Positions 1 through 11,213 of a DNA stretch of 64,000 nucleotides are shown piece by piece. The stretch is from Jaltomata sinuosa (taxonomy: Eukaryota; Streptophyta; Magnoliopsida; Solanales; Solanaceae): NCBI GenBank assembly GCA_003996215.1, contig QJPP01003463.1:62001-126000 (forward strand), read 5' to 3'. Within the stretch, counting starts at the first letter, position 1. Every line of letters starts with the position of its first letter. The translations under genes were made by a program, and so were the position numbers. The notes beneath the pieces were generated by a model. It searched no databases, was not told the origin of the DNA, and saw nothing but the letters and a program-made list of their open reading frames with translations.

Positions 1-739
1 AGCTCAAAACCAGTTTGCAATAAATTAAACTATCATTCACAACCTCAAAACACTAACATAATAAGAATCTGCGGAAGACCTCCCTAGAACCTGAAAGTCA
101 CCATACCAAAACATCTACCAGAAGTCTAGAACGGGGATGCAACCCAAAAGAAGACAAGACTTTAAGCCAAAAACAAGTGGGCTATAACTAGACATGGACG
201 AAGACAAGGTAGCCCGAAAGAACAGCTCACCCTCGAATTCTGAATTCGCCGAAACTACAAGTGAGGTAGCGTGTCAGCCGTCAGAAGATGTCCTATACTC
301 ACAAAAAGAAAAGCAAGTACAAAATCAGTACACAACCACCGTGTACGGGTAGGATCATCGACCAGCTCCAATAAACAAGATATGAACAGTAAACCAAAGT
401 TGAGTAAAGCGAAGTAAACACGTAATACAAATCAATAGTATAACTAGATTACTACTCTCTTCCTTAACTTATCAACCACATATAACTAATTAACAACCAC
501 TGACAATACCCAATGACATTAAATATATATCCTTTTCATATAATTCGGACCACCAAAGATCCCTAGGATTCCACCTATGTGTTCAACATGCAATCCCGGT
601 CTATACTAAGACCAACATCACATTTAAATATAATCATCCGGCTTCTCATGGACCATATGCAAATAATCACAATTCGAGAATACAACCCAGTCCATTCATG
701 AAACCATCGAAAGAATACAATCAATGCAAGTAAACCAAA

Positions 740-895
740 TCCGAACAAGGCATGGTACCTGAGCCAACCATTTGTAAAACCTATACCAGGCGTGGTACTC
801 GAGCCAACCAATAAATATCCTGTACCAGGCATGGTACCCGAGCCAACCAATAAGTAACCTGTACCATACATGGTACCCGAGCCAACCGAATGTCA
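740..895 (-). repeat. GTACCA hairpin array, copy 1
   Basis: About four units of 40-44 bp each carry GTACCAGGCGTGGTAC or a one-base variant. The core pairs GTACCA with TGGTAC around a four-base loop. The same array occurs once in every related LTR of the window. Confidence 0.75.
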
Positions 896-1699
896 CATAC
901 AATCCAATAAGTCAATAAAATAATGTACAACATCACACTTGTAAATCAACAAGCAATCAAACCCAGTTCATTTCACACCATTGACACATGATAGCTAGAT
1001 ATTCATAATTTCATTCCCTAAGCATGCAAACTCACACAAAACTAAGCGATAGTACATGAACACATATTGCATATTGGAAAAACAGTAACCATCACCTATC
1101 TCAAAATACACAAAAGCTCTACTGGACTGGAGTGTTCCCGTATTTTGAAGCCTTTGCTTCTTTTGGGTCTAAATATGATTACAAGATACTATAATCAATC
1201 CACATGGCCTAATAGTTACTCAAATTATACAAAATATCAATCCCCACGCCAAACTATAATAGTTACTCGAACTATACAAAATCTCAATCCCTAACCACTG
1301 TGTACTGATAGGATCATCGACCAGCTCCAATAAATAAGATATGAACAGTAAACCAAAGTTGAGTAAAGAAAAGTAAACACGTAATACAAATCAATAGTAT
1401 AACTAGACTACCAGTCTCTTCCTTAACTTATCAACCACATGTAACCAATTAACAACCACTGACAATACCCAATGACATTAAACATATATCCTTTTCAGAT
1501 AATTTGGACCACCAAGGATCCCTAGGATACCACCTATGTGTTCAACATGCAATCCCGATATATACTAAGATCAATCTCACATTTAAATATAATCATCTGG
1601 ATTCTCATGGATCATATACAAATAATCACAATTCAAGAATACAACCCGGTCCATTCATGAAACCATCGAAAGAATACAATCAATGCAAGTAAACCAAAC

Positions 1700-1853
1700 C
1701 CATACAAGGCGTAGTACCTGAGCTAATCATTTGTAAAACCTATACCAGGCGTGGTACTCGAGCAAACCAATAAATATTCTATACCAGGCATGGTACCCGA
1801 GCCAACCAATAAGTAACCTGTACCAGGCGTGGTACCCGAGCCAACCGAATGTC
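1700..1853 (-). repeat. GTACCA hairpin array, copy 2
   Basis: Second copy of the array, carried by the 959-bp duplication. Four units are recognisable, with mutations breaking perfect pairing in the first. Confidence 0.75.
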
Positions 1854-2639
1854 ACACACAATCCAATAAGTAAATAAAATAATGAACAACATCACACTTG
1901 TAAATCAACAAGCAATCAAACCCAGTTCATTTCACACCATTGAAACATGATAGCTAGATATTTATAATTTCATTCCCTAAGCATGCAAACTCACATAATA
2001 CTAAGCGATAGTACATGAACACATATTGCATATTGGGAAAACAGTAACCATCACCTACCTCAAATTATACAAAAGCTCTAATGGACTGGAGCCTTCCCGT
2101 ATTCCGAAGCCTTTGCTTGTTTTAGGCCTAAAAATGATTACAAGATACTATAATCAATCCACGTGGCCTAATAGTTACTCGAATTGTACAAAATCTCAAT
2201 CCCCAGGCCAAACTATGATCATTCCACCCATTCTCGGGCTTTCCTATCATTAATTCACCTAAGTCTATCATTTTGATGGATACATTTAGAGAATTATGGA
2301 TAATTGATCATACCCCAACAATAATATTCAAGACCCACGAACATCTACGCCCTAGAATCCCTTTTTTCCCTGAATTTTATCATTCCTAGGTCAATCCAAA
2401 CTTTCTCCCAAGTCCATAACTAGCAATTCTACAATGTAGAAAAGATAGCATTAAGTTAGGAAAGTAAAATCCTTACCTTTGGGATGAAAAATGGAGTAAG
2501 GTTCGCCAAAATCGCCCTTGCCCTTCTCCAAAATTTCTTGAGGAAAAACTGAATATTTTGGAGAAATTTTTGCATTAAATTGTGACTCAGTCCACTATAG
2601 CGGCTCGTATACCGCTATAGCAGCGCTGCCTGTTTTCCC

Positions 2640-5580
2640 AAAAAAATGGTTATATATTTTGACTATTTGAAACTCATTTCAAAAACTAAGTTAAAGTTTC
2701 AAACGTTTTCAAATAAAAGCAAGCAAAAGCAAGAGTCACCACTTAGTTTAATTAACGAAAAAACCAAGAAAACTTTATAAAATTTCTAAAGTCAAAACAG
2801 ATATAACTTTAAAAATTTAAAAAGATTTTGGGTAAGGGTTCAAATTAATGTTTCGAGAAGGTTTTAAAGGCATTCAAAACATCCGCAAACTCGAGGTTAT
2901 CCGAACTTGTTGAAAATAACTTATTTGACTAACTTAGGAAAATATCTTGTATTATGATTTAGGAAACATAGCTGATATGACTTGATAAAACGAAAGCGAA
3001 TACTTTAAGAGAGAACATATAAAGGATTTATTTAAGGAAAACACATTCTTTTGATAATTTTATAAAGCATGATCCATTTTCACATAAAGGAAACAGTAAG
3101 TGATTAAGAAAATTTAAACCAGAAATATTTACTCATTTGGGGTAACTCAACTAAGTTTAAAATGTTAGTTCAAATTAATTATAAATAATTCTAACTAAAC
3201 AATATATATAAAGAGTTTAAAGAGAAGGAATTAAGTTCTTTGGCTCAATTAATTTGGACTTTGGTCCAAAACCTTGTCCTAAAATATCTATGTTGGGCTT
3301 TGCCCATAATCTGCCACACTTTGGAGTTTTTAGTCCAAATTTTCATCTTCAGCCCATTTTGGACCGCTGCCACTGCTGTTGTATGGGCTTTGGCCTATTT
3401 TTCATCTTTTCTCAAGTTTAGTCCATTGTTGGACTGCTGCTGTAGCTTGTAGGCCTTTTGGCGCATTTTCTGGACACCTGAAAATTGACTTCCAGACTGC
3501 ATGGAGGCTGACTCGAGGAAACTAGTTGGGCTCAGCCCAAAGGAATGCAAAGGGAGAATGTTAGCCCAACGTGGGCTCATACGGTACACATGAAAAAGAA
3601 AACGTAAAATAGAGATTAGTATAAACGCTAATGATAGAGATATAATCCTAATCACAAAGGCTTATTGAAAGAAAAAGAATGATTTGTTCAGGTGCACCTT
3701 TGAACATTCAAGAAAGAAAGAAAGACACATTTTCATAGAGAGGGAGGGGGCACATGCTTGTTCCCTTAAAGGGAAAGTAACAGTAAACAAATCAGTCTAT
3801 ATTAAGTATGCTAAAGCTAATAATTTGAATCGACACAAAAACAAAAATAATATGATTCCTTATAACACCTATATGAATTAGTCTCATGGCAGTTTTGAAT
3901 AGGGAATAAAGGAATTATGAGAAAGCGAATTAGACTCGAAATATCACTACATAAGTCAAGCCAAGAACACTAAATTAGAGGGAAGCTAGTTTAGATAATG
4001 GGCAAGCAATAGACAAAGTCTTGCAAAGATACTATGATATGGTTTCGTACCATAAACTAGCCTTGAAAAGGTTTATCCATGCTGAAAAAGTTATCCCTTT
4101 TAAACAAACACAATGGTCATATAGCTAACAGTAATCAATTTAGTCTAAAATGCATCAAGTGATTTAATCAAAGAAACTACCTAATGTATCTAAAATTCTT
4201 GCATATTTCTCAGAGAAAGAATTACACATAGTCTTGCAATGGATATGCAAATTGTTTATGATAACTTGACTCCTAAATGCGAGTTTGAAAGAGCAGCAAA
4301 CGAGATGATAGATATTTTCTATCACAATGAATGAAGCCCAAAACTATTATTTCAAAAAAAAAAAAAAAGGCTCAACTACTGGATGCTAACATAGTGGAGG
4401 CTCAAGCAGCAAGAAAGTAGAGTTTGTTTCAAAAATGAGATAGAGCAAACATTATGTCAAACCAAAATGAAATAAATCTAAGATCCTGAATAGGTGCACT
4501 TAGCTTTGAGCGAGTAAGCAAGTTTCTTTTTTGGATCATCACATAAATCGATACTTGAGGAACTAAGATATTTCATAACTGGGTTATTAAAACAATGAGA
4601 AATGGTCACTTACATGAAGTTTATACATTACAGAGAACACATAGGCAGAGAAGAGATTTGAATCCAAGTGAGATCATATGTTTCATTCTATGAAAGATCA
4701 AAACTAGTGAATTTAAACTAAATAGAGAGCAAGTATCCTTTTAGCATTCCTGAAATACTCCCCAAGCAGCTATCAAACGAAAAAACCCGAGAATTTTAGA
4801 GATTGACATCAACTTCATATAAACAAATCCCTAAACTTTTATCCGTAATTTCTTAACACCATACCAAATAAATCAAACAAGACCAGCCTAAAATACAGAC
4901 AATTCTAAAAGAAAAAGAGAATAGAACTCACAATCATTAAAGCAAAACTAGCTGAAAACTAGAAATTTCTAAAGAAAACGAAGACTAACAGAACTTCATA
5001 GAAAAGAAATGAAATAAGGGTTTTTACCTTCTTTGGAGCAGCTACTGAAACCACGAGCCTCGTCGAAATTTCTCTTCCACCACTCGAGTTCACAGCAACT
5101 TCGTTGGAGTTTGAATTTAGTGTATATTTATCTGAAACGTTTGTTCCGTTTTGAGATTTAGAGAATGGTTCTCCACAAATCTCAGGAAATCAAAAGCCAT
5201 CCCCTAATCCCTCCATCTTAGAGGGTATTTATAGGGGGAAAGGGGTGAAAACAGGGGGAAAATGAAAGGTAATTTTGGATAGAAAACTTGGGGAAATTCA
5301 AAATCTCCAATGGATAAGGCTTGGAGAGCAAGAATATGGTACAATCTCTTAAAAGGATTTTCTTATGAAATTAAGCTTTTAAATAGTTCTTTAAGTAAAC
5401 TCGTATAAATTCCACATACTTAAATATGAAAGATATAAATTTACTCAAAACTATTATAAAGCTGATTTGAGAAAATATTTTATCCTTATTTATAAAATAA
5501 TTATTTCGAAAATTGTTTAAAAAATTCAAAGAGGCTCAAGATTGATTTGTAATGTGGAGGGTAAAAATTAGGTATCAACA
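2640..5580 (-). mobile_element. 3' LTR of a Tat/Ogre-like Ty3-gypsy element, minus strand
   Basis: Read on the minus strand the LTR begins TGTTGATACC at 5580, directly after a G-rich polypurine tract (5581-5598). A TATA box lies at 5226-5233. The other end is near 2640-2648, where homology to the neighbouring chromovirus LTR stops. Length is about 2.9 kb and the sequence is AT-rich without coding potential; ORFs such as 3395-3655 and 3684-3881 match nothing I recognise. Clade assignment rests on structure only (long LTR, long repeat-filled 3' untranslated region), because no pol domain of this element is in the window. Confidence 0.7.
5226..5233 (-). promoter_or_regulatory. LTR TATA box
   Basis: TATAAATA on the minus strand, followed by a GA-rich leader-like tract. 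It lies about 350 bp inside the LTR, where a Pol II core promoter is expected. Confidence 0.6.
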
Positions 5581-5598
5581 ACTGCCCCTCCCTTTGGG
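5581..5598 (-). promoter_or_regulatory. Polypurine tract
   Basis: On the minus strand CCCAAAGGGAGGGGCAGT abuts the LTR start TGTTGATACC. This is the expected position of the plus-strand primer for reverse transcription. Confidence 0.7.
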
Positions 5599-6959
5599 TA
5601 GGGTGGATGTAAGGAACCCTGGGCAAAGGGAATTTATATTCCCAATTTTATCCGACCACATATCATCTTTAGAAAGTGGTTGGTTCTAGCATAAATTTCA
5701 AAAAATCATGGCCGAACTCTGGTATCGAGCTTTCTACATATCTCAGGTTACATGAGAACTCAAGCCATTTGTAGTTCAAGACGCTTGATTTTACGCACGA
5801 TTTTCAAAGAAATTCAACAACTATCCTGATCTCAGATTAAGGAGAGACCAGAAAGCTGGAGAGTAAGAAAATTGGGGAGGTTTGAAATGCAGTCGAGTTT
5901 TCAACATAGAGCCCGCCTACATATCCCAGGACTCAGGTAATCAGGCTGCTTGTAGTTTAACTCAATCGGTGGAAAAAATAATCTTTATGTTAAGACAGCC
6001 TTTGGCTGGTGATGAGTGACGAATAAATTGAGCTATAAAAAAGAGGCTTGTAACCTCTCTACTATGAATGTGGTGCGCTTCACACCAATAGTAAGATTTT
6101 ACCTGGACATAATTTCTGAAGCTCGAGGTATATCATCACCCGAATTTGAAAAGAAGGAATATTGCTTCCAGTGTGAGTTTAGAAAATACCCTGGATGCAA
6201 AACTAAGACCCAACGAAAGGAAACACCCACATGCCTTCTGATAGGGGTGTGGTTTGATGGCGGTGAAAGTCGTTCCTCAGCTCACATCCAAAGAGTTTAA
6301 TCCCTTTTTGGACTACGTCCCAGTTTGTTGCTAAGAAAAAGTTCCACGTTTTGATGCGTCCTTTTTGGTGTAGTCCGCAGCTGTGGTTTTGATTTGAGAA
6401 TTTCATCCTTCTCGGATGTTCTTGACAACATCTCAAAATAAAATGGTTAGTAATAACATAATTCTATTTGGAGAGGTAGTTTCATTGCCATACCTCACCT
6501 CGGGATTATGTTTGAATCCCGTGTTGTGACGTCCTTTTGACACATTTTGTACATGTCGTTCTATTTCGAGATTTTCATCCTCTCGGATGTTCTCGATAAT
6601 ATTTGAAATAAAATGTTTAGTAGTAAAGTAATTCAACAGAGAGATATAGCTTTGTACCTTATTTTTTGCACTTGTTTCTTTTCTTCCTGAAGATGTCATC
6701 CTTTCTTCCTCTGTCTTGGGGAAACAACAACTTTCATAACGAGAATATGATAGCTTTCGTAGCTATCGGATAGGATTTCCTTTGTTGCAGTTTTTGAGTA
6801 TAACAACCTTTGTAGTTATTTGCAGTGTAATGGTCTTCGTAATCATTGACGGTGTTCTCTTAAACGTGGTAACCTTCGTGGTTATTGACAGTAGCCCTTA
6901 CATGTGCCTTCGGGATAAGTCTTGCGCATCACTCATATCGGTGCAACCAACATATATTC

Positions 6960-7510
6960 CCTTAATTGTTAGGCTTTGGGTAATCTAGCACATCATCCGA
7001 CTTTGGACAGAGACGGCCTATAGATGCCTTTAATTTGTCAGCTTTCGAGTAATCTTGCACATCATCCGACTTTGGATAGAGGTGGCTTACAGATGTCCTT
7101 CGATTTGCCAGTTTTTTGGATAATTCTGCACTTTTATCTGATCTTTGATGTAACATGACTTATAGATTTCCCTTGAATTGGTAGCATTTGGGTAGTCCTG
7201 CACAATATCAATATAGATATGTCGTGGCTTATAGATAACCCTTGGACTATCAATTTTTGGTAGTCTTGCACTTTATCCAATTGCGGATATTATCGCGACT
7301 TACATATTAACCTTGAACTTTCAATCTTCAGGTGATCTTGTACACTATCTGGTTTCAGATATCATTACGTCTTACAGATAACTCTTACTCTATCAAGTTT
7401 TTGGGCAATCTTGGACACTATCCAATTTCAGACATCGTTGTGGCTTACAGACAACCTTTGGCCTTCCAACTTTGGGAAATTTGGTTCATCATTCGATTTG
7501 GATGGCGTAT
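6960..7510. repeat. Diverged tandem repeat, about 71-bp unit, 8 copies
   Basis: A CTTGCAC-type anchor recurs at 6985, 7054, 7125, 7197, 7265, 7337, 7410 and 7481, giving periods of 68-73 bp. Each unit also has a GACTTACAG-like segment and a (C)CTTTG-like segment. Copies are strongly diverged. Confidence 0.8.
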
Positions 7511-7685
7511 TATAGGAATCCCTTAGACTATATGCTTTCGACCTCGATGACAAGCGGTATTTGATCATCGGGGTGACAAGGCTTTTGCCATACGATCAAA
7601 TATAACTGCATCTTCTAGCAGTAGACATTTTTGAATGTATAAGCACACTTCAGTGCGAGACTACATTGTCTCAAATAAGTGCATA

Positions 7686-8000
7686 AATATCCTCGATGTC
7701 AGACTCCGCCATCTTACACGGTATCAGATATGAATATACTAGATGCCAGACTTGGCATAATAATAATAATATCCTCAATGTTAAATTCTGCCATCTCATG
7801 CGATATCAGATACAAATATGCCAGGCTTGGCATAATAATAAGGGAGCAAATACATCCTCAACGTCAAACTTTGTCGTCTCACATGATATCGGATATAAAT
7901 ATGCTGAATGTCAGACTTGGCATAATAATGATAATGAAGCAAATATATCCTCAACGTCAGACTCCGTCGTCTCACGCGATATCAGATATAAATACTTTTG
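7686..8000. repeat. Tandem repeat, 82-93-bp unit, 4 copies
   Basis: ATCCTCAACG-type anchors lie at 7689, 7771, 7854 and 7947. Each unit contains a GATATCAGATAT segment and then GACTTGGCATAATAATA. Length differences come partly from a short ATA/AAT-rich stretch. Two overlapping ORFs across it reflect the repeat and are not evidence of a gene. Confidence 0.8.
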
Positions 8001-8122
8001 GGTTGATCCTACGCAACAAGTGCAACTTAGGGATGCTTCTGAATGTCATCCTCTTTGAAACTGGCCGGTAGAGGGAAATAATTTCTGTGGTGAGCATGCA
8101 CCTACGGTAATCGATAATGATA

Positions 8123-8276
8123 GTCCTCTCGACATGATCCTTTTGATATGGTCCTCTCGACGTGTTCCTTCTGACATGGTCCTCTTGACATTGTCCTTTT
8201 GATATGGTCCTCTCGACATGGTCCTTTTGACATGGTCCTCTTGACATGGTCCTCTTGACATGGTCCTCTCGACATG
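8123..8276. repeat. 15-bp minisatellite, about 10 copies
   Basis: The unit is TCCTYTYGAYATGGT, repeated head to tail. Because 15 is a multiple of 3, several minus-strand frames stay open and predict Arg/His/Asp-rich five-residue repeats. These are most simply explained by the repeat. Confidence 0.9.
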
Positions 8277-9315
8277 AAAATATGATAATGATGTAGATGA
8301 TCATGCAATGGCATGCGCAACAGTTGCAAAAAATATCACCTTTGGTTTTTATGTTGTCATGTTGACTCCATTATGTGTACTGATACGCCCAAATTACAAC
8401 TCCAATTATGAAGCGTAAGAGGTCCTCGTCAAATATAGAACCCAACAAAGGTTGGGGTCGATCTCACAGGGAATAAGGTGCAAATTAAATCGTTAGTGAA
8501 TTAGTTGACTAGTAATCAATAGTTTTCGGTAAATTGGGGGGGTTTCTGTGATCAATATTTGAAAAATGCAAGTAACTAATTGCGAGTTTCAACGAGTATT
8601 AATCAATATGAGAATGAACTAGGGAAGTGTTCACCATGGCGTCGTAACAATTTTGACTCAAAGCTTAACCGGGTTCTTTCTATATGTATATCACGATGTG
8701 ATTGAATTAATGGTATCATCTAAACGTTTCTCAACCAAATAGACGAATTTTCTTTTCAATTCTCTCGAACTTGAAAAGGTGAACTTTCTTATTACAATCC
8801 TAAACATCGAGTAGATTAATCTAGTTACAGCATTAATCATAAGACGAGAGTTGGTAGTCTCGAATCCTCGTAGTTAATCAAATTTCCCGATTTTAATCTC
8901 TTTGTTCAAGCAAATCAAACCTAGGTATGTTCTAATATTTGCAACCATTAGAAAATGTAAATAATGAATGATTAACCACGTGACAACATATAAATTTAAC
9001 CCAACGCTACCCGGAATCTACATTGTAACTCTTGCCATGGATCCCACAACCCTAGTTGTGGGGAGTTTAGCCACTCATGCTAGCAAAGCAAAGTAAAGAA
9101 ATACTATTATTCATATGAGAAGAAGGAATTCTTACAATAGAAAATTAATACTTTACTTTGAACTTCGTAGAATCCCAGCACCAATGGTGAAAATCCCAAG
9201 AACAATGGAAGAAGAGGAAGAAAGCGAGTTTGTGTCGTGTTTTCTCCTCCCAAAACTCGTTCAAAACGTCTGACAAATATTAGTTAATGAATAATAAAAT
9301 AACCCTAACACAGGG

Positions 9316-9323
9316 TATTTATA
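9316..9323 (-). promoter_or_regulatory. LTR TATA box
   Basis: TATAAATA on the minus strand. The homologous LTR keeps the same box at 14008-14015, which supports function in the ancestor. Confidence 0.6.
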
Positions 9324-9362
9324 GTAGCCCAGGAAATAAAGTCCAAAAATAGAATTTTCAGA

Positions 9363-9727
9363 ATCCCGCGTCGCGTTGACGGGTCGCCTGACGGACCGTC
9401 ACGAATGTGACTGGCCGTCACTTGAGCCTTCACTGCTAAACAGTGAGCTTCCAGGAAAATTCTCAGGTAAGTCGTCCAGCAGGTGACGACTTACAGCTTC
9501 ATATGCGTTTTATGACAAATTTTCAGGTAAGTCATCACCTGCTCGACGACTTACATGTATATAGGGTAAAAACACATTTTGAGGAGTGCGTTTTATCTTG
9601 GTGGCTTGGGTGACGGGCCGTCAGACGGGCCGTCACTCCTAGGCAGTGCTCGATGACTTGCTGTCTCGTCCTGGCAGCCTGGCTGACGGCCAGTCACAGG
9701 TGTGACGGCCAGTCATGCCAGCCGTCA
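9363..9727 (-). repeat. GACGG/CCGTC palindrome cluster in LTR U3
   Basis: Many copies of TGACGGGCCGTCA, TGACGGCCAGTCA and related dyads sit in an otherwise AT-rich LTR, just upstream of the TATA box in element orientation. The related LTR has a diverged version (GATGGGCCGTCGTGG type) at 14060-14475. Confidence 0.75.
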
Positions 9728-9896
9728 AGCGTAACCAGTTGAGGTTCTTAAACATTTTTTCTTCCATTTCTACCTCTAGCTCCATTCCCTGCAAATATAA
9801 CAATAAAACATCAAAAACCACAAAAGTTGCTTGAAAACTCGCGAGTATTCTTAGTTAAAGGCGTCAAATGTGTCGTAGAATCCCGGCACATCAACA

Positions 9897-10776
9897 CCCT
9901 CAACTTAAAACGTTCTCTTGTCCTCAAGCAACATGACAACAAAAACAAAATGACGACTCAACTAAGAATACAAACACATATCTTTAGCAAATCATGGCCA
10001 CTCAACAGTCTATTAAATTTAAATCAAGCCCCCTTGGTAGTACACAAATGTATTAAATGCTAACTTGCAAGGATCCAAACATGTCATTCCGATATGATAG
10101 AATATTCTACATACACACACAACAGCTATCCCAACAGTCAATAGATGATACAGAAATCTCGGTGCCCTCACTACAAAGAAGTCCCACACACAAGATTTGG
10201 GATTAGGTAAGGCGCTCACACTCACAAACATTTCAAACAATGCACATGCGATGCCATAAGCTTGCCCTTGCTATTCTATTTCAGTTTTTCAGAAAGCCGC
10301 TCAGGATCACTACAGGACTTGTTTTGGCTTGTAATGAGGCTTCGGGTGCAGGTAGGATACGTTTGGGAATAGTGACTAAACCCTCCTTGGAATCACCGAC
10401 CTACTATTTCCACTTAACTTTACTTCGTCCATCCTTATTCACCTTTTTATTCCCTTCTTTCTAGCTACAGGTGCGGCCTCTTTCTTTTGACAATTCTTTT
10501 TTTTTTCATCTCTTTTTCGTTTCTTTTTCTTTCTTTTCTTAGATACACACCCGAAATATTCATTCTATCCACAACCAATCTTATCCATCCTATTTTTTTT
10601 ATCATTTACCTCTATGGTAGCCACCCTCAACTTAGGCTGATTGCCTGAGTTGCGGTGCACGATGTCCAAGGAAGGACCAGGGCCAAAATATGGCTTCAAA
10701 GTTAAAAAGAAACGGTGACAGGTTATTGAAAGAATAGGGTCAATTATGTCTCAAACAGGGATCAAAGGGATTATTC
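9897..10776 (-). other. 3' internal region of the second gypsy element
   Basis: Follows the LTR at its polypurine tract. The minus strand reads GCTTGAGGACAAGAGAACG near 9910-9930, then mostly non-coding sequence with pyrimidine runs near 10495-10545. No integrase or RT motif is visible. A 73-codon minus-strand ORF (10019-10240) has no recognisable domain. It ends where an unrelated LTR fragment begins. Confidence 0.5.
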
Positions 10777-11213
10777 TTATATGATGGTATTAGTGGATTT
10801 GGATCGACCGATAATGCCTACCAGTACATGTTTGTACTGATTCTACTCTTGCTATACTTTTTTGGGTATAGTCTTATTGTAGGGTTGGTGATGTTTCATA
10901 GGTACATGACGATGTTGATCTCCAGCAGCTCCTACTCCTTGCTTCTATGGTGGGAGTTGTGTCCTCTTTTATTTTGGTATCACTCTTGTAGTAGCTCTTG
11001 TATCGGCTTAGACTAGGTTCTGGGGAGGGCAGTTTTCAAATTGTAATGGTTTATTCTTTAAATATTATAAAGGATGTTTCTTGTATTTCAAAAAGGTTTA
11101 TTTCATGGTTTTACTTCTTTTTCCGCATTTTCTGTTGGTTCGGGTGGTAAGGGTTCTCCTATCTAGGTAAATTAGAGTACGTGCCCGCACGGCCCGGTAG
11201 TTGGGTCGTGACA
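10777..11213 (+). mobile_element. 3' end of an LTR of the large non-autonomous family
   Basis: Matches 59278-59742 along its whole length: the GATGCCTACCAGTAC tract, TTTTGGGTATAGTC, GTAGTAGCTCTTGTA, GCCCGCACGGCCCG and the terminal GGGTCGTGACA. Homology begins abruptly near 10777, so the first 3.1 kb of the LTR is gone, and no primer binding site follows at 11214. Confidence 0.8.

Larger units (their letters stand above)
341..2230. repeat. 959-bp tandem duplication inside the LTR
   Basis: AGGATCATCGACCAGCTCC starts at 351 and again at 1310, an offset of 959 bp. The following kilobase matches throughout, including the hairpin array (740-895 and 1700-1853) and the TAGCTAGATATT tract (near 988 and 1947). 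The LTR at 19225-21449 has this segment once, so the duplication is specific to this copy or sublineage. The copies differ at scattered positions, so it is not recent. Unequal crossing-over or template switching could have produced it. Confidence 0.85.
1..2640 (-). mobile_element. Chromovirus-type LTR, minus orientation, cut by the left edge
   Basis: The stretch is the reverse complement of the LTR at 19225-21449. Shared landmarks are the tract near 60-300, the GTACCA hairpin units, the TTCCCGTATTCCGAAGCC tract near 2095 and the CCGCTATAGCGG cluster near 2600. The LTR's own 3' end lies about 130 bp beyond the left edge. The U3 end is missing because a different LTR begins near 2640. No coding sequence is visible, and whether this is a solo LTR cannot be decided here. 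The right boundary is good to about 15 bp. Confidence 0.8.
5599..8380 (-). mobile_element. Long 3' untranslated region of the Tat/Ogre-like element
   Basis: Internal sequence upstream (in element orientation) of the polypurine tract. It has no recognisable gag or pol domain but holds three unrelated tandem arrays, at 6960-7510, 7686-8000 and 8123-8276. A long repeat-bearing 3' untranslated region between pol and the 3' LTR is known for Tat/Ogre elements. ORFs here, on either strand, arise mostly from the repeats and are not annotated as genes. A different LTR (TGATACGCCC) begins at 8381, so the rest of the element is missing. Confidence 0.6.
8381..9896 (-). mobile_element. LTR of a second gypsy element, minus strand
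   Basis: On the minus strand it starts TGTTGATGTGCC (9896) after a purine tract ending AAGTTGAGGG, and ends GGGCGTATCA (8381), so both TG and CA termini are present; length 1516 bp. A TATA box is at 9316-9323 and a GC-rich palindrome cluster lies just upstream of it. A sentence-like GAGGACAAG tract occurs beyond the purine tract, as is common after integrase in Tat/Athila-type elements. A related copy is at 13486-14659. Clade is inferred. Confidence 0.7.

Noticed and set aside
6016..6300. 94-codon plus-strand ORF
   Set aside because: No domain recognised and it lies antisense to the untranslated region of a minus-strand element.
8046..8329. Three overlapping minus-strand ORFs with five-residue repeats
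   Set aside because: Explained by the 15-bp minisatellite; all frames are open.
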